64,000 nt of DNA. Source: Bradyrhizobium sp. dw_78 (lineage in GTDB: Bacteria; Pseudomonadota; Alphaproteobacteria; Rhizobiales; Xanthobacteraceae). The translations under genes were made by a program, and so were the position numbers. Where the stretch lies: the NCBI RefSeq assembly GCF_018449525.1, contig NZ_JAAVUS010000001.1, positions 372,001 through 436,000 of the forward strand, in the 5' to 3' direction. A model generated the notes under the pieces. The model was not told where the DNA came from. It searched no databases and was given only the letters and a program-made list of their open reading frames with translations. This document shows, piece after piece, positions 53,173 to 62,458 of the stretch. Each line of letters starts with the position of its first letter. The stretch's first letter is position 1.

Positions 53173-53856
53173 ATGCGCGAAGCATTTGCGCATGTCGATA
53201 GCTGGGTATTCGATCTCGACGACACCCTTTATCCCCGCTCGGTGGGCATCCATCGACGGCTGAAAGAACGCGTCGTACTGTTCATCGCCGACCACATGAA
53301 GATCGATCTGGTGGCTGCCGAAGCCGTCCATCTCGATTATTACGAACGCTACGGTGCGACCTTGCAGGGATTGGTCGAACTGCACGGCGTCGCCCCGCGA
53401 GCGTTTCTGGATTTCATTCATGATATCGATCTGTCGGCCTTGGTGCCGGACGAAGAGTTGATCGCGGCCCTTCGCGCGCTGCCGGGCAGGCGGGTGATTT
53501 TCACCAACGCATCACGTGGTCACGCAGCCGCCGCCTTGAATGCCATGGGCATGGCTGATCTGTTCGATGCGATCGGCAGCATCGAAGACAGTGATTTTGT
53601 CGGCAAGCCGCATCTCAGCGCTTTTTCCGGCTTCTTCAGTACGCATGGCATCGATCCCCGTACATCGGCGATGTTCGACGATCGCGTCGGAAATCTTCTC
53701 GTGCCGCATGAGCAGAGCATGAAGACCGTGCTGGTGGCGGAGCCTGCTATCCGTGACGTCGATGCGTTCGAGGCACCGGACCACGTCGACGCGGTGATTT
53801 CGAATCTGACGGCTTTCTTACGCGATATCATGGGGCGGAACGAGCGATTGCGATGA
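53173..53856 (+). CDS. HAD hydrolase, pyrimidine 5'-nucleotidase-like
   Basis: A 227-residue haloacid dehalogenase-type phosphatase. The nucleophile motif is WVFDLDDTLYP (about 11-21), motif II VIFTNASRGHA and motif III/IV with GKPHLSAF and AMFDDRVGNLL. Sequence order and the VDSWVFDLDDTLYPRS opening match the Sdt1/YjjG-like nucleotidases. The start at 53173 is preferred; ATGs at 53128 and 53149 are possible. It follows the NadC-like gene and may remove phosphate from its nucleotide product. Confidence 0.85.
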   Translation: MREAFAHVDSWVFDLDDTLYPRSVGIHRRLKERVVLFIADHMKIDLVAAEAVHLDYYERYGATLQGLVELHGVAPRAFLDFIHDIDLSALVPDEELIAALRALPGRRVIFTNASRGHAAAALNAMGMADLFDAIGSIEDSDFVGKPHLSAFSGFFSTHGIDPRTSAMFDDRVGNLLVPHEQSMKTVLVAEPAIRDVDAFEAPDHVDAVISNLTAFLRDIMGRNERLR

Positions 53857-53939
53857 TTGGATGCACTCGCTGCATTTCAGAGAATGCGGATCAATTAATG
53901 GGCAAAAGCTGCCTCAGTTTTGCTCTTGAGATGACCGGC

Positions 53940-54878
53940 TTATCGCAGATCGAGAGGCGGTATCTCATCGGAGCTCATGAGAACGCGGCTGTCGTGCCGC
54001 ATAGTGGTGGTAATGAAATCGGTTATGGCGCGAATTCTCGGCACGGCTTGCAAGTCTTGATGCACCACGAGCCACCAGTCGCGCACCAGATTGATTTCAG
54101 CCGGCAAGACACGGATCAGACCTGGGCGCCGGGCCGCCATGAAGTGGGGCAGCATCGCCAATCCGGCGCCGGCGCACGTCGCTTCATATTGCGAAACGAG
54201 GCTGGTGCTGGTGAATCGAACCTTGGGTTCTTTGACGACATCCGGAAGCCAGCGAACGTGCGGCACGAATACGAGTTCGTCGACATATGTAATGAAGGTG
54301 TGATCTTCCAGCGCGGCAATACTCGCCGGGTGCCCATTAGCATCGAGATAGGCTTGAGCCGCGTAGAGCCCGACGGCGAACTGCGAAGCCTTGCGAACCA
54401 TCAGCCGGCCGTGCTGCGGCCGCACCATATTCAATGATACATCGGCTTCGCGTTCCGAGAGATTGACGATGTGCTGGGATGACACGAGTTCGACGGAAAG
54501 CCGCGGATGTTGACCGATGAACTGACTGAGACGCGGTGCGAGATAGAAACTTCCGAACCCTTCCATTGTCGATATGCGCACCACTCCGACCAGATCGCGC
54601 GCTGCATCGGTTGCACCGCGCGTGATCTCCTTGCTCAGGCCTTCCATTCCAGTGGCGACGGCGACGATCCGTTCGCCATCATTGGTGAGCTGCAGCGATC
54701 TGCCGTTCTTGACGAACAGACGAATGCCAAGGGCTTGCTGCAGGGCGGCCAGACGACGCCTGACCGTTGTCACGTCGATGCCCAAGCGGGCCGCGGCCGC
54801 GGTAGCATTTTTCTCACGTGCGACCTCCAGCAGAGTCTGGAGATCGGTCCATTCAAGATCGCTCGGCCGATGCTTCAT
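53940..54878 (-). CDS. LysR family transcriptional regulator
   Basis: A 312-residue regulator. The winged helix-turn-helix is at the N-terminus: LEWTDLQTLLEVAREKNATAAAARLGIDVTTVRRRLAALQQ, in parts WTDLQTLLEVAREKN and TTVRRRLAALQQALGIRLF. The effector domain covers about 95-300. It is divergent from the SnoaL-like gene at 55028, with a GGGCGT palindrome between them, so local control of that gene and perhaps the transporter is likely. The ligand is unknown. Confidence 0.93.
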   Translation of the reverse strand: MKHRPSDLEWTDLQTLLEVAREKNATAAAARLGIDVTTVRRRLAALQQALGIRLFVKNGRSLQLTNDGERIVAVATGMEGLSKEITRGATDAARDLVGVVRISTMEGFGSFYLAPRLSQFIGQHPRLSVELVSSQHIVNLSEREADVSLNMVRPQHGRLMVRKASQFAVGLYAAQAYLDANGHPASIAALEDHTFITYVDELVFVPHVRWLPDVVKEPKVRFTSTSLVSQYEATCAGAGLAMLPHFMAARRPGLIRVLPAEINLVRDWWLVVHQDLQAVPRIRAITDFITTTMRHDSRVLMSSDEIPPLDLR

Positions 54879-54901
54879 ATGATCCGGGAGTAGGATATTT
54901 C

Positions 54902-54915
54902 GGGCGTAAACGCCC
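54902..54915. promoter_or_regulatory. Palindrome GGGCGT-AA-ACGCCC between divergent genes
   Basis: A perfect inverted repeat 24 bases upstream of the LysR start and about 110 bases before the SnoaL-like ATG. A second partial half-site ACGGGC follows at 54921. It is a reasonable LysR recognition site but has no T-N11-A core. Confidence 0.45.
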
Positions 54916-55027
54916 TAATAACGGGCAAAACGTCCTGTTTACAAGCGAAAATGCATGTTTCATCTTTGCGGGAGGCGGGCAACCACCGTCTGGTGAATTT
55001 GAATTCAGAAGGCGAAAGACCGGGATC

Positions 55028-55516
55028 ATGAGCAGTGTGCCGACCAAACGCGAAAACCCGATGCAGTTCGATGGCGTAATGCTGAGTCCGCAAAAGGAAG
55101 TCGTTCGTAAATTCTACAAGGACATGTGGGATCACGGTGACATCAAGCTGGTACCGGAAATCTTCCACGACGATTTCACGTTTCGCGGATCACTTGGGCC
55201 GGTGTTGATCGGACACGCGCAATTCTCCGATTATGTCCTCTGGGTCAGGAACTCGCTTGAAAACTATACAAGCGACATCATCAGCATGGTCGAGGAGAAC
55301 GACCAGGTGATGGGCAAGCTGCATTTTCACGGCGTCCACCGGCAGCCATTGTTCGGCTGTGCGCCGACCGGCCAAGATGTCGGCTGGGATGGCGTGCCTA
55401 TCTTCACATTCGACGGCGGAAAGGTGCGCGATCTCTGGGTTCTCGGAGATATTTACGGACTGCTCAGCCGGATGCAGGGGGATCTGGTCAAGCGCCCTGA
55501 GTTCGCCGCCAAATGA
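55028..55516 (+). CDS. SnoaL-like (ester cyclase type) protein
   Basis: A 162-residue protein with the cone-shaped SnoaL fold. LSPQKEVVRKFYKDMWDHGDIKLVPEIFHDDFTFRGSLG is the usual N-terminal part (seen as FYKDMWDHGD and DDFTFRGSLG), and GHAQFSDYVLWVRNSL and IFTFDGGKVRDLWVLGDIYGL follow. Members of this type act on polyketide or other small molecules. The start at 55028 is chosen; an ATG at 55061 also fits. It is divergent from a LysR gene and precedes a Liv-type transporter. Confidence 0.8.
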   Translation: MSSVPTKRENPMQFDGVMLSPQKEVVRKFYKDMWDHGDIKLVPEIFHDDFTFRGSLGPVLIGHAQFSDYVLWVRNSLENYTSDIISMVEENDQVMGKLHFHGVHRQPLFGCAPTGQDVGWDGVPIFTFDGGKVRDLWVLGDIYGLLSRMQGDLVKRPEFAAK

Positions 55517-55806
55517 CGACGTCGACAGGAGAACGATTTTTGGCGCGATGCGCCGTTTTGCAAGGCGCGCTCAACGTAAAAAGGCACGCTCAACGTGAAT
55601 TCACGCCCGAGATCGCGCGGAGGGAGTCTCTTGCTAAATGACTTCACGCGTCTCGCGGCCGGTTGCGAAAATGCCGGCGAGGCAGAATGACGCATTTGCG
55701 TGCTGCGCATCCGGTCCGGGAAATTCTGGCGATCAATTTTGATAATTATAACGCTTAGTTGGCCCCGTAATTGCTAGGTGGGTGCTGACCTAACTCGGAG
55801 AGAGAA

Positions 55807-56940
55807 ATGAAGTACGTTGCACTGAGCGCGTGTGTTGCACTGGCAGTTGCGTCTATCACCCCGGCGGCTGCGGCCGATGAGCAAATCAAGGTCGGGATCG
55901 TTCAGGCAACGTCAGGCGGCTCGGCTGCCCTTTACGGTACAATGGGAAAGAACGCTGCTCTTTTGGCCATCGATGAAATCAATGGCTCGGGGATGCTTGG
56001 TGCGTCCAAGCTGGTGCCGATTTACGAAGACGACGCGGGTGACCGCGGGCAGGCGGTCAATATCTTTCAGCGCCTGATCTTCCAGGAAAAGGTCAGTGTG
56101 ATCTTCGGCCCCACGCTGGCGACGAGCGCCTTCGCTGCGGACCCGATCGCCCAGAAGGCGCAGGTGCTCGTGATTGCAAATTCGAACACGGCGCCGGGAA
56201 TTACGGCGATGGGCGATTTTATCTTCAGAACGAGTCCGCCCGAAGCGGGCGTGTTTCCCGGGGTGCTGCGCTACGCTAAGAAGAAATTCAACCTCAAGAC
56301 CGCTGCACAGATCTACGGCATCGACGACACGCTGATGAAAACGGCCTACGGTGTGCATAAGAAGGCGCTGGAAGACGAGGGTATCAAGATTGTCGACACC
56401 GAAACCTTCCAGAAGGGCGATGTCGATTACTCTGCGCAGCTGACCAAAATCAAGGGCGCCAACCCGGACGCCATCGTGATCGGCGGCCTCGCGGAGGAAA
56501 GTGCGAATATTGTACGTCAGGCCCGGCAGCTTGGAATTCCGCAGTCGGTCCCGATCATGGGCGCTGTTGCTTCGATCTCGACGAAGATGGCCGAACTCGG
56601 CGGCGCGGCAGCCGAAGGCTATCTCGTCGGTTCGACCTGGTACATGTCCTATGATGCCGCCCGCAACAAGTCGTTCGTGGAAGCCTATCGCAAGCGATAC
56701 AATTCCGATCCGGACTCATTTGCGGCGCAGGGTTATACGGCGGTTTACGCGTTTGCCGATGCTGTGAAGCGGGCGGGTGGTGTCGGAGACGTCAAGAAGC
56801 TGAGGGACGCCGTCGCCGCAACAAAGAATCTCGATTCCCCGATGGGTCCGTTCAGCTTCGATACGGATCGGGAACCGGTGATCGATCCCAAAGTTCTTGC
56901 TGTGAAAGACGGCAAGTTTACCCCTGTAACGAACGAATAG
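55807..56940 (+). CDS. livK: Branched-chain-type ABC transporter, substrate-binding protein
   Basis: A 377-residue periplasmic binding protein of the LivK/Peripla_BP_6 type. The signal peptide ends at TPAAAADE. The mature part begins IKVGIVQATSGGSAALYG and contains LLAIDEINGSG, SVIFGPTLATSAFAADP and the hinge-like AAQIYGIDD. It starts an operon with two permeases and two ATPases in the order livK-H-M-G-F. In alphaproteobacteria such systems often import aromatic acids or amides rather than amino acids, so the ligand is open. Confidence 0.92.
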   Translation: MKYVALSACVALAVASITPAAAADEQIKVGIVQATSGGSAALYGTMGKNAALLAIDEINGSGMLGASKLVPIYEDDAGDRGQAVNIFQRLIFQEKVSVIFGPTLATSAFAADPIAQKAQVLVIANSNTAPGITAMGDFIFRTSPPEAGVFPGVLRYAKKKFNLKTAAQIYGIDDTLMKTAYGVHKKALEDEGIKIVDTETFQKGDVDYSAQLTKIKGANPDAIVIGGLAEESANIVRQARQLGIPQSVPIMGAVASISTKMAELGGAAAEGYLVGSTWYMSYDAARNKSFVEAYRKRYNSDPDSFAAQGYTAVYAFADAVKRAGGVGDVKKLRDAVAATKNLDSPMGPFSFDTDREPVIDPKVLAVKDGKFTPVTNE

Positions 56941-56949
56941 CAGCGCGGT

Positions 56950-57834
56950 ATGTCGGTCTTCCTCCAGCAGGTGGTCAACGGCATCTCGCTTGGATCGACC
57001 TATGCCGTGTTTGCGATGGGCTGCACGCTGATATTCGGCGTGCTGAACATCGTGAACATGGCGCAGGGCGCCTTCTTCATGGGCGGCGCATATTTCGGGC
57101 TTGAAGCCGCGCGTCTGGGATTGCCGGCGCCGCTGGCGCTTCTCGTTGCGCTGGTCGGCGGCGGCGTGCTGGGCGTGCTGGCCGAATTGGTGATCTTCCG
57201 CACCTTGCGGGTGCGCGGCGGCCATCGCTGGATGGGGCTGGTGGCCAGCCTCGCTCTGGCGCGGATGATGGTGGGCATTGCGCAGGAAATCTTCGGCACG
57301 CAGGTCCAGCGTTATCCGGCGAGCACCTTGCTCGACACCGCCTGGGATATCGACGGCGTGCGCATCCAGTTGTTGCAGATCGTGATCCTTGTGGTCTCCA
57401 TCGTGCTGATGGCGCTGCTGGCGCTGACGTTGCAGCGCAGTTCGACAGGTCGCGCGATCCGTACCGTGGCCTATAGCGAGGATGTCGCGCGCATCGTCGG
57501 CGTGCCGGTCGGCCGCACGATCCTGACGACATTCTTCCTGGCCGGCGGCCTGGCCGGCGCAGCCGGCATGTTGCTCGGCAATCTGTTCAACGTGGTGTCG
57601 CCTTTCATGGGCGAGCAGATGCTGGTGAAGGGCCTCACCGTCATTATTCTCGGCGGTCTCGGCAACGTGCCGGGGGCGGTCGCGGGCGGCTTCCTGCTCG
57701 GTCTCGTCGAGGTTTTCAGCGTCGCCTATGTTTCGTCGTCGTTCCGCGATGCGATCGGCTTCGGACTGATCTTCCTGATCCTGCTCGTCAAGCCCACGGG
57801 CCTGTTTTCAAGGTTCGAGGAACGTCGCGCATGA
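56950..57834 (+). CDS. livH: Branched-chain-type ABC transporter, permease LivH
   Basis: A 294-residue membrane protein with about eight helices. Family phrases are VVNGISLGSTYAVFAMGCTLIFGV near the N-terminus and IRTVAYSEDVARIVGVPVGRTI, the coupling loop. It starts nine bases behind livK and overlaps livM by four bases. Confidence 0.94.
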   Translation: MSVFLQQVVNGISLGSTYAVFAMGCTLIFGVLNIVNMAQGAFFMGGAYFGLEAARLGLPAPLALLVALVGGGVLGVLAELVIFRTLRVRGGHRWMGLVASLALARMMVGIAQEIFGTQVQRYPASTLLDTAWDIDGVRIQLLQIVILVVSIVLMALLALTLQRSSTGRAIRTVAYSEDVARIVGVPVGRTILTTFFLAGGLAGAAGMLLGNLFNVVSPFMGEQMLVKGLTVIILGGLGNVPGAVAGGFLLGLVEVFSVAYVSSSFRDAIGFGLIFLILLVKPTGLFSRFEERRA

Positions 57835-58727
57835 ATGCAGCTGTCGCGCAATTCATCGCGAGTTACTCCAACATCATCGATCTGTGCCTGCTCAACTCCC
57901 TGATCGCCTATGGTCTGTTCCTTGCGCTCAGCGCCAACATGTTCTCGCTGGCGACCGGCGGCTTCATGGCTCTCGGCGCCTATTCCAGCGTCTATCTCAC
58001 GATGGAACTGGGTCTGCCATTTGCGCCGGCGGTGCTCGCCGGCGCGATTTGCGGCGCGGCGGCCGCAGCGCTGATCGGTGCGCCGGTGCTGCGGCTGCGC
58101 GGCGATTACTTCATGCTGGCGACTTTCGGCTTTACCGAGGTGGTCCGGGTGATCGCGCTGAACTGGGACAGCTTCACCGGCGGCGCACTCGGCATCGTGA
58201 GCATTCCGCGCTATACCCAGACGTGGCATCTGGTGCTCGCCTTGATCGTCATGGTCTATGTGGTGCATACGCTGCGCGGCTCCTATTTCGGCCGCGCCAT
58301 CGCCGCCATCAAGCAGGATGACGTCGTGGCCCAGACCATGGGTGTCAATGTCTTCGCGTACCGGCTCTCGCTGTTCGTCGCCAGCGGCTTCATCTGCGGC
58401 ATGGCCGGCGCGTTCGCAGCCCATCTCAATTACTTCATCGGTCCCGGCGATTTCGGCCTCGTGCGCAGCGTCGATGCGCTGACCTATCCGATTCTCGGCG
58501 GCGTCAACGCGCTGGCCGGTCCTGTCGTCGGCGCCGTGTTCACGACGATTCTTCCCGAGGCGCTGCGCTTCTCCAACCAGTTGCGCGAAATTCTGATGGG
58601 AGCGCTGGTGGTGGCGGTCGTGCTGTATCTGCCGGACGGCGCGTTGTCGGTGCTGAAGTTGCGCCGGCGCTCGGGCAAATCGGGGAGCGGCAAAGTCGCA
58701 ACCGCAACACCGCGGACAAAGCAATGA
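57831..58727 (+). CDS. livM: Branched-chain-type ABC transporter, permease LivM
   Basis: A 298-residue membrane protein. The LivM-type features are LCLLNSLIAYGLFLALSANMFSLATGGFMALGAY in parts (SLATGGFMALGAY) and LRLRGDYFMLATFGFTEV, typical for the second permease. The coupling region is YFGRAIAAIKQDDVVAQTMGV. It overlaps livH at its start and livG at its end, each by four bases. Confidence 0.94.
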   Translation: MNAAVAQFIASYSNIIDLCLLNSLIAYGLFLALSANMFSLATGGFMALGAYSSVYLTMELGLPFAPAVLAGAICGAAAAALIGAPVLRLRGDYFMLATFGFTEVVRVIALNWDSFTGGALGIVSIPRYTQTWHLVLALIVMVYVVHTLRGSYFGRAIAAIKQDDVVAQTMGVNVFAYRLSLFVASGFICGMAGAFAAHLNYFIGPGDFGLVRSVDALTYPILGGVNALAGPVVGAVFTTILPEALRFSNQLREILMGALVVAVVLYLPDGALSVLKLRRRSGKSGSGKVATATPRTKQ

Positions 58728-59494
58728 CCGACGGCGAGCTTAAAGTCTGGCAGATCGCGAAACATTTCCAGGGCATCGTGGCGGTGGACAGCGTTTCGTT
58801 TTGCGCCAAAGCGGGCCACGTGACCGGCTTGATCGGGCCGAACGGCTCCGGCAAGACCACCACCATGAACATGATCACCGGCCTTTATCCCATCGATGCC
58901 GGCCGCATCATGCTGGACGACGAGAATCTGACCGGGGTCGAACCGCATCGGATCGCGGCGCTGGGCGTGGCGCGGACGTTCCAGAATATCAGGCTGCTCG
59001 CAGATCAGACGGTGCTGGCGAATGTCATGCTCGGCACCCATCGCAGTCATCGGAAAGGCTTGCCGTCGGTGTTCGCGCGGTTGCCCGGTGTCGCCGCCGA
59101 GGAGCGCGCGGCGCAGGCACGATGCCGGACGCTGCTTGAAGAACTGCGGATCGATCGCCTGGCCGACAGCGCTGCGGGTGATCTTTCCTACGGCGACCGG
59201 CGCCGTGTCGAGATCGCGCGGGCGCTGGCGTCGCAGCCGCGCTTGCTGCTGCTCGATGAGCCGGCCGCCGGCATGAACCATGCCGAGAAGGGCCGGCTTG
59301 GCGATCTCATCCTGCAAATACGTCAATCGGGCATCACCGTGCTGCTGATCGAGCACGACATCGATCTCGTATCCAAAGTGTGCGATCACATCGTGGTGCT
59401 GAACTTTGGCCGCGAGATCGCGGAAGGGACGCCCGCCGAGATTCGCCAGAGCCCGGCGGTCATCGAAGCCTATCTGGGACGCGAAGATGCTTGA
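58724..59494 (+). CDS. livG: Branched-chain-type ABC transporter, ATPase LivG
   Basis: A 256-residue ATPase. Walker A is GPNGSGKTT, the Q-loop has ARTFQNIRLLADQTVLANVM, the signature is LSYGDRRRVEIARAL, and Walker B is LLLLDEPAAGMNHAE. The LivG-type SYGDRR signature and the G-M-N after Walker B support the assignment. The stop overlaps livF by eight bases. Confidence 0.94.
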   Translation: MTDGELKVWQIAKHFQGIVAVDSVSFCAKAGHVTGLIGPNGSGKTTTMNMITGLYPIDAGRIMLDDENLTGVEPHRIAALGVARTFQNIRLLADQTVLANVMLGTHRSHRKGLPSVFARLPGVAAEERAAQARCRTLLEELRIDRLADSAAGDLSYGDRRRVEIARALASQPRLLLLDEPAAGMNHAEKGRLGDLILQIRQSGITVLLIEHDIDLVSKVCDHIVVLNFGREIAEGTPAEIRQSPAVIEAYLGREDA

Positions 59495-60194
59495 GGTCCG
59501 CAACCTGAAGGCCGGATATGGCGCGGTCGATGTGCTCGAAGGCATTTCGCTGTCGGTGCCGACCGGCGCCTGCGTCTGTCTGATCGGCGCCAACGGCGCC
59601 GGCAAGACGACGACGTTGTCGGCGATCTGCGGTCTGGTTCCGGCATCGTCTGGCGAGATCGTGCTGGAAGACAAGGAGATCAGCCGGCTCGCGGTCGACA
59701 CCATCGTCAGGCGCGGCGTCAGCCTGGTGCCGGAGGGGCGCCGCGTCGTCGCGAATATGAGCGTTGAGGACAATTTGCTGGTCGGCGCCTACACGCGGCG
59801 CGACGACCAGGTCGGGGCCGATATCGAAGCTGTCTATCAGCGCTTCGGCCGTTTGCGCGAGCGGCGCAAGCAATATGCCGGATCGATGTCCGGCGGCGAG
59901 CAGCAGATGCTGGCGATCGGGCGCGCCCTGATGGCGCGGCCCAAGCTCCTGCTGCTCGACGAGCCGTCGATGGGTCTCGCACCGCAGATCGTCAACGACA
60001 TCTTCCGGACCATTCGCGAGATCAACGAGACCGGCACCACCGTGCTGCTGGTCGAGCAGAATGCCAAGAAGGCGCTGTCGGTCGCGACCTATGGCTATGT
60101 GCTGGAAACCGGCAGGATCAGTTTCGAAGGCAGCGCGAGCGATTTGTTGAAGTCCGCGCAGATCGCCGAAGCCTATCTCGGTGCGCTGTCATGA
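59487..60194 (+). CDS. livF: Branched-chain-type ABC transporter, ATPase LivF
   Basis: A 235-residue ATPase. Start MLEVRNLKAGYG (59487) is the usual LivF beginning and lies within the livG end. Walker A GANGAGKTT, signature MSGGEQQMLAIGRALM, and Walker B LLLLDEPSMGLAP all match. It completes the five-gene livKHMGF operon. About 400 bases without a gene follow. Confidence 0.94.
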   Translation: MLEVRNLKAGYGAVDVLEGISLSVPTGACVCLIGANGAGKTTTLSAICGLVPASSGEIVLEDKEISRLAVDTIVRRGVSLVPEGRRVVANMSVEDNLLVGAYTRRDDQVGADIEAVYQRFGRLRERRKQYAGSMSGGEQQMLAIGRALMARPKLLLLDEPSMGLAPQIVNDIFRTIREINETGTTVLLVEQNAKKALSVATYGYVLETGRISFEGSASDLLKSAQIAEAYLGALS

Positions 60195-60595
60195 CGAAGC
60201 CGGAATAGCACAACGCCGTTTGATCCGGCCGAATGGCTTCAGTTGCGTTTAGCGACAGTGCGAAGGGCTGCGCCCGAACGTCGCAGCTACGATTGATTCG
60301 GCCGCATTGCTTCGGGCGTTGCTTGTCGGACTGCACTCGGATTCATCCAGCGATAATGATTGTTTTTCAGCGCCGAAGCGGGTGCCGAACGCGCGTCGCG
60401 ATGAATGAAAACGCTGCCGTCGTGTCAGTCTCGTTTCTTAAATCAACTGGCCGATAAGGGCTGGACCCACCGTCCCAAGATGTGCTGGCTCTAAAGGTCG
60501 TTGCGAAACGACGGTACAAATATTGCATGTAAAATAGCCGTTGAACGTGTTCCGACATGTTCAGATTGTTGGTTCGACCCGCACGGGGAAGCTGA
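60195..60595. other. Intergenic region between the two ABC transporter operons
   Basis: About 400 bases with no supported gene. Small frames on both strands show no domain. A promoter for the downstream operon may lie near 60480-60560. No terminator is evident. Confidence 0.45.
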
Positions 60596-61645
60596 ATGCG
60601 AACACGACGGGCTGCATTGAAGTTGCTGGGTGTTGGTGCGATCGCATCACCCTCATTGATGTCGGCGTCCTACGCGCAAGCGATGGACAATGTGCAACTG
60701 GGCATTCCGGGATCGGTTAGCGACGGCGCTTTCTACGCCAGCATCTACAAGGGTTATTTCAAGCAGCAGAATCTGAATGTGACCTGCACGTCGTTTCAAA
60801 ACGGCTCGCAGATGGTCGCGCCGCTGGGCGCGGGTCAGGTTGATGTTGCTTCCGGCGCGACGTCGGCGGGCCTTTACAATGCAATCGCGCGTGGCATCGA
60901 CATCAAGGTCGTTGCCGATAAATCATCGAACATGCCGGGCTATTGCTACATGCCGCTGCTGGTTCGAAAGGACTATGTGGACTCCGGCCGTTACAAGACT
61001 TTCGCGGACCTGAAAGGGTTTCGCATCGCCGAGGCCGGCAAGGGTGGCGCGCCCGGTTCGACGCTGAACGAGGCCTTGAAAGCCGGAGGCCTGAAATACG
61101 ACGACGTCAGTCACATCTATAACATGCCTTACCCGGACATGGCGGCCGCGCTGCTAAATCATGCAGTGGATGCCGCCATTGTCATCGAGCCTTCGGCAAC
61201 GCGCGCCTTGATGCTGGGCGCGGCGGTTCGTTATCCGTCCGACATGTTCTATCCGAAGCAGAATGTGTCGCCGCTGCTCTACAGCGGAAAATTCATCAAG
61301 GAGCGCCCGGATGTCGCCCGGCGCTTCATGATTGCCTATCTGCAAGGCGTTCGCTTTTACAACGGGGCCTGCAAGGATGGTCGGCTGGCCGGGCCGAACG
61401 CCGACGAATTGATCGAAATGCTGATCAAGGAAACCAACGTCAAGGATCCCGCGATCTATCACGCGGTGTCGCCCAACGGAGTCGATCCGGACGGCCGCCT
61501 GAATCTCGAAAGCCTGAACAAGGATCTGGCCTTTTACAAGGATCTCAAGCTCGTCTCCGATTCCGTCACGGTCACCGATGCGGTCGATACGTCTTTCGTC
61601 GAGGCCGCCCTCTCGGTGCTCGGCCCTTATACCGCGGGCCGGTAA
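60596..61645 (+). CDS. ABC transporter substrate-binding protein with Tat-type signal
   Basis: A 349-residue binding protein of the NMT1/SsuA/TauA type. The signal has twin arginine, MRTRRAALKLLGVGAIASPS, which suggests export of the folded protein by Tat. The mature part starts VQLGIPGSVSDGAFYASIYKGYF and includes QMVAPLGAGQVDVASGATSAGLYNAI and YPDMAAALLNHAVDAAIVIEPSA. GGGGAAG precedes the ATG. It is followed by its ATPase and permease and then a UbiD-like gene. Confidence 0.9.
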   Translation: MRTRRAALKLLGVGAIASPSLMSASYAQAMDNVQLGIPGSVSDGAFYASIYKGYFKQQNLNVTCTSFQNGSQMVAPLGAGQVDVASGATSAGLYNAIARGIDIKVVADKSSNMPGYCYMPLLVRKDYVDSGRYKTFADLKGFRIAEAGKGGAPGSTLNEALKAGGLKYDDVSHIYNMPYPDMAAALLNHAVDAAIVIEPSATRALMLGAAVRYPSDMFYPKQNVSPLLYSGKFIKERPDVARRFMIAYLQGVRFYNGACKDGRLAGPNADELIEMLIKETNVKDPAIYHAVSPNGVDPDGRLNLESLNKDLAFYKDLKLVSDSVTVTDAVDTSFVEAALSVLGPYTAGR

Positions 61646-61666
61646 TACGCTTTGAGGTCGGCTCCG

Positions 61667-62455
61667 ATGGACGCGCCCCCGAAAATTTCGCTGGACGGAT
61701 TGAGCAAGACGTTCGCGTCGCGATCAGGCCTGGTCACCGCACTGGACAACGTCTCTCTCAATATCGCTCCCGGCACGTTCTGCGTCGTGGTCGGCCCTTC
61801 GGGCTGTGGCAAGACGACGCTGCTGCGGATCGTCGCCGGGCTTGAGGAGAGAACGTCGGGAAATTTCAGCATCAGGCGCGACGATCGCAGCAGGCCGCTC
61901 AACGCGATGGTTTTCCAGGGCGACTCCATCTTTCCGTGGATGAATGTCTGGGACAACGCCGCCTATGGTCTGAAGCTGCGCGGTGTCAGCGCGCCGCAGA
62001 TCCGCGAAATCGTGTCGCATTATCTGGATCGCACCGGCCTGCGCCGCTTTGCGGAATATTATCCCCATCAGCTTTCTGGCGGCATGCGGCAGCGGGTGTC
62101 GATCGCGCGCGCCTTCGCCAACGATCCTGAAGTTCTTTTCATGGACGAGCCATTTTCGGCGCTTGATGAACAGAACAAGCTGCTGTTGCAGGAAGAACTG
62201 CTGCGGATCTGGGAAGAGCACAAGAAGACCGTGATCTTCATTACCCACAGCGTCGACGAAGCGGTCACCCTCGGCGACAAGATCGTGATTATGACGGCGA
62301 GCCCGGGACGCATCAAGGCGGTCGTCGATGTTAACCTGCCGCGTCCGCGAAACATTCTGGAACTGCGGCGGGATCGCGAGTTTGGTGAACTGGTGTTTCA
62401 GATATGGGGCTACCTGCGGACCGAAGTGGACGCCGCCCGGGCGCAGGTCAATTAA
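61667..62455 (+). CDS. ABC transporter ATPase, nitrate/sulfonate/taurine type
   Basis: A 262-residue ATPase of the SsuB/TauB group. Walker A is GPSGCGKTT, followed by FQGDSIFPWMNVWDN, signature LSGGMRQRVSIARAF, and Walker B VLFMDEPFSALDEQ. The ATG at 61667 has GAGG nine bases upstream; an in-frame TTG at 61652 is a less likely start. It shares little special similarity with the ATPase at 26070 beyond the family. Confidence 0.93.
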   Translation: MDAPPKISLDGLSKTFASRSGLVTALDNVSLNIAPGTFCVVVGPSGCGKTTLLRIVAGLEERTSGNFSIRRDDRSRPLNAMVFQGDSIFPWMNVWDNAAYGLKLRGVSAPQIREIVSHYLDRTGLRRFAEYYPHQLSGGMRQRVSIARAFANDPEVLFMDEPFSALDEQNKLLLQEELLRIWEEHKKTVIFITHSVDEAVTLGDKIVIMTASPGRIKAVVDVNLPRPRNILELRRDREFGELVFQIWGYLRTEVDAARAQVN

Positions 62456-62458
62456 ACG

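Noticed and set aside
53853..54437. 194-residue plus-strand frame opposite the LysR gene
   Set aside because: Shadow of the LysR coding region, which has a clear helix-turn-helix on the minus strand.
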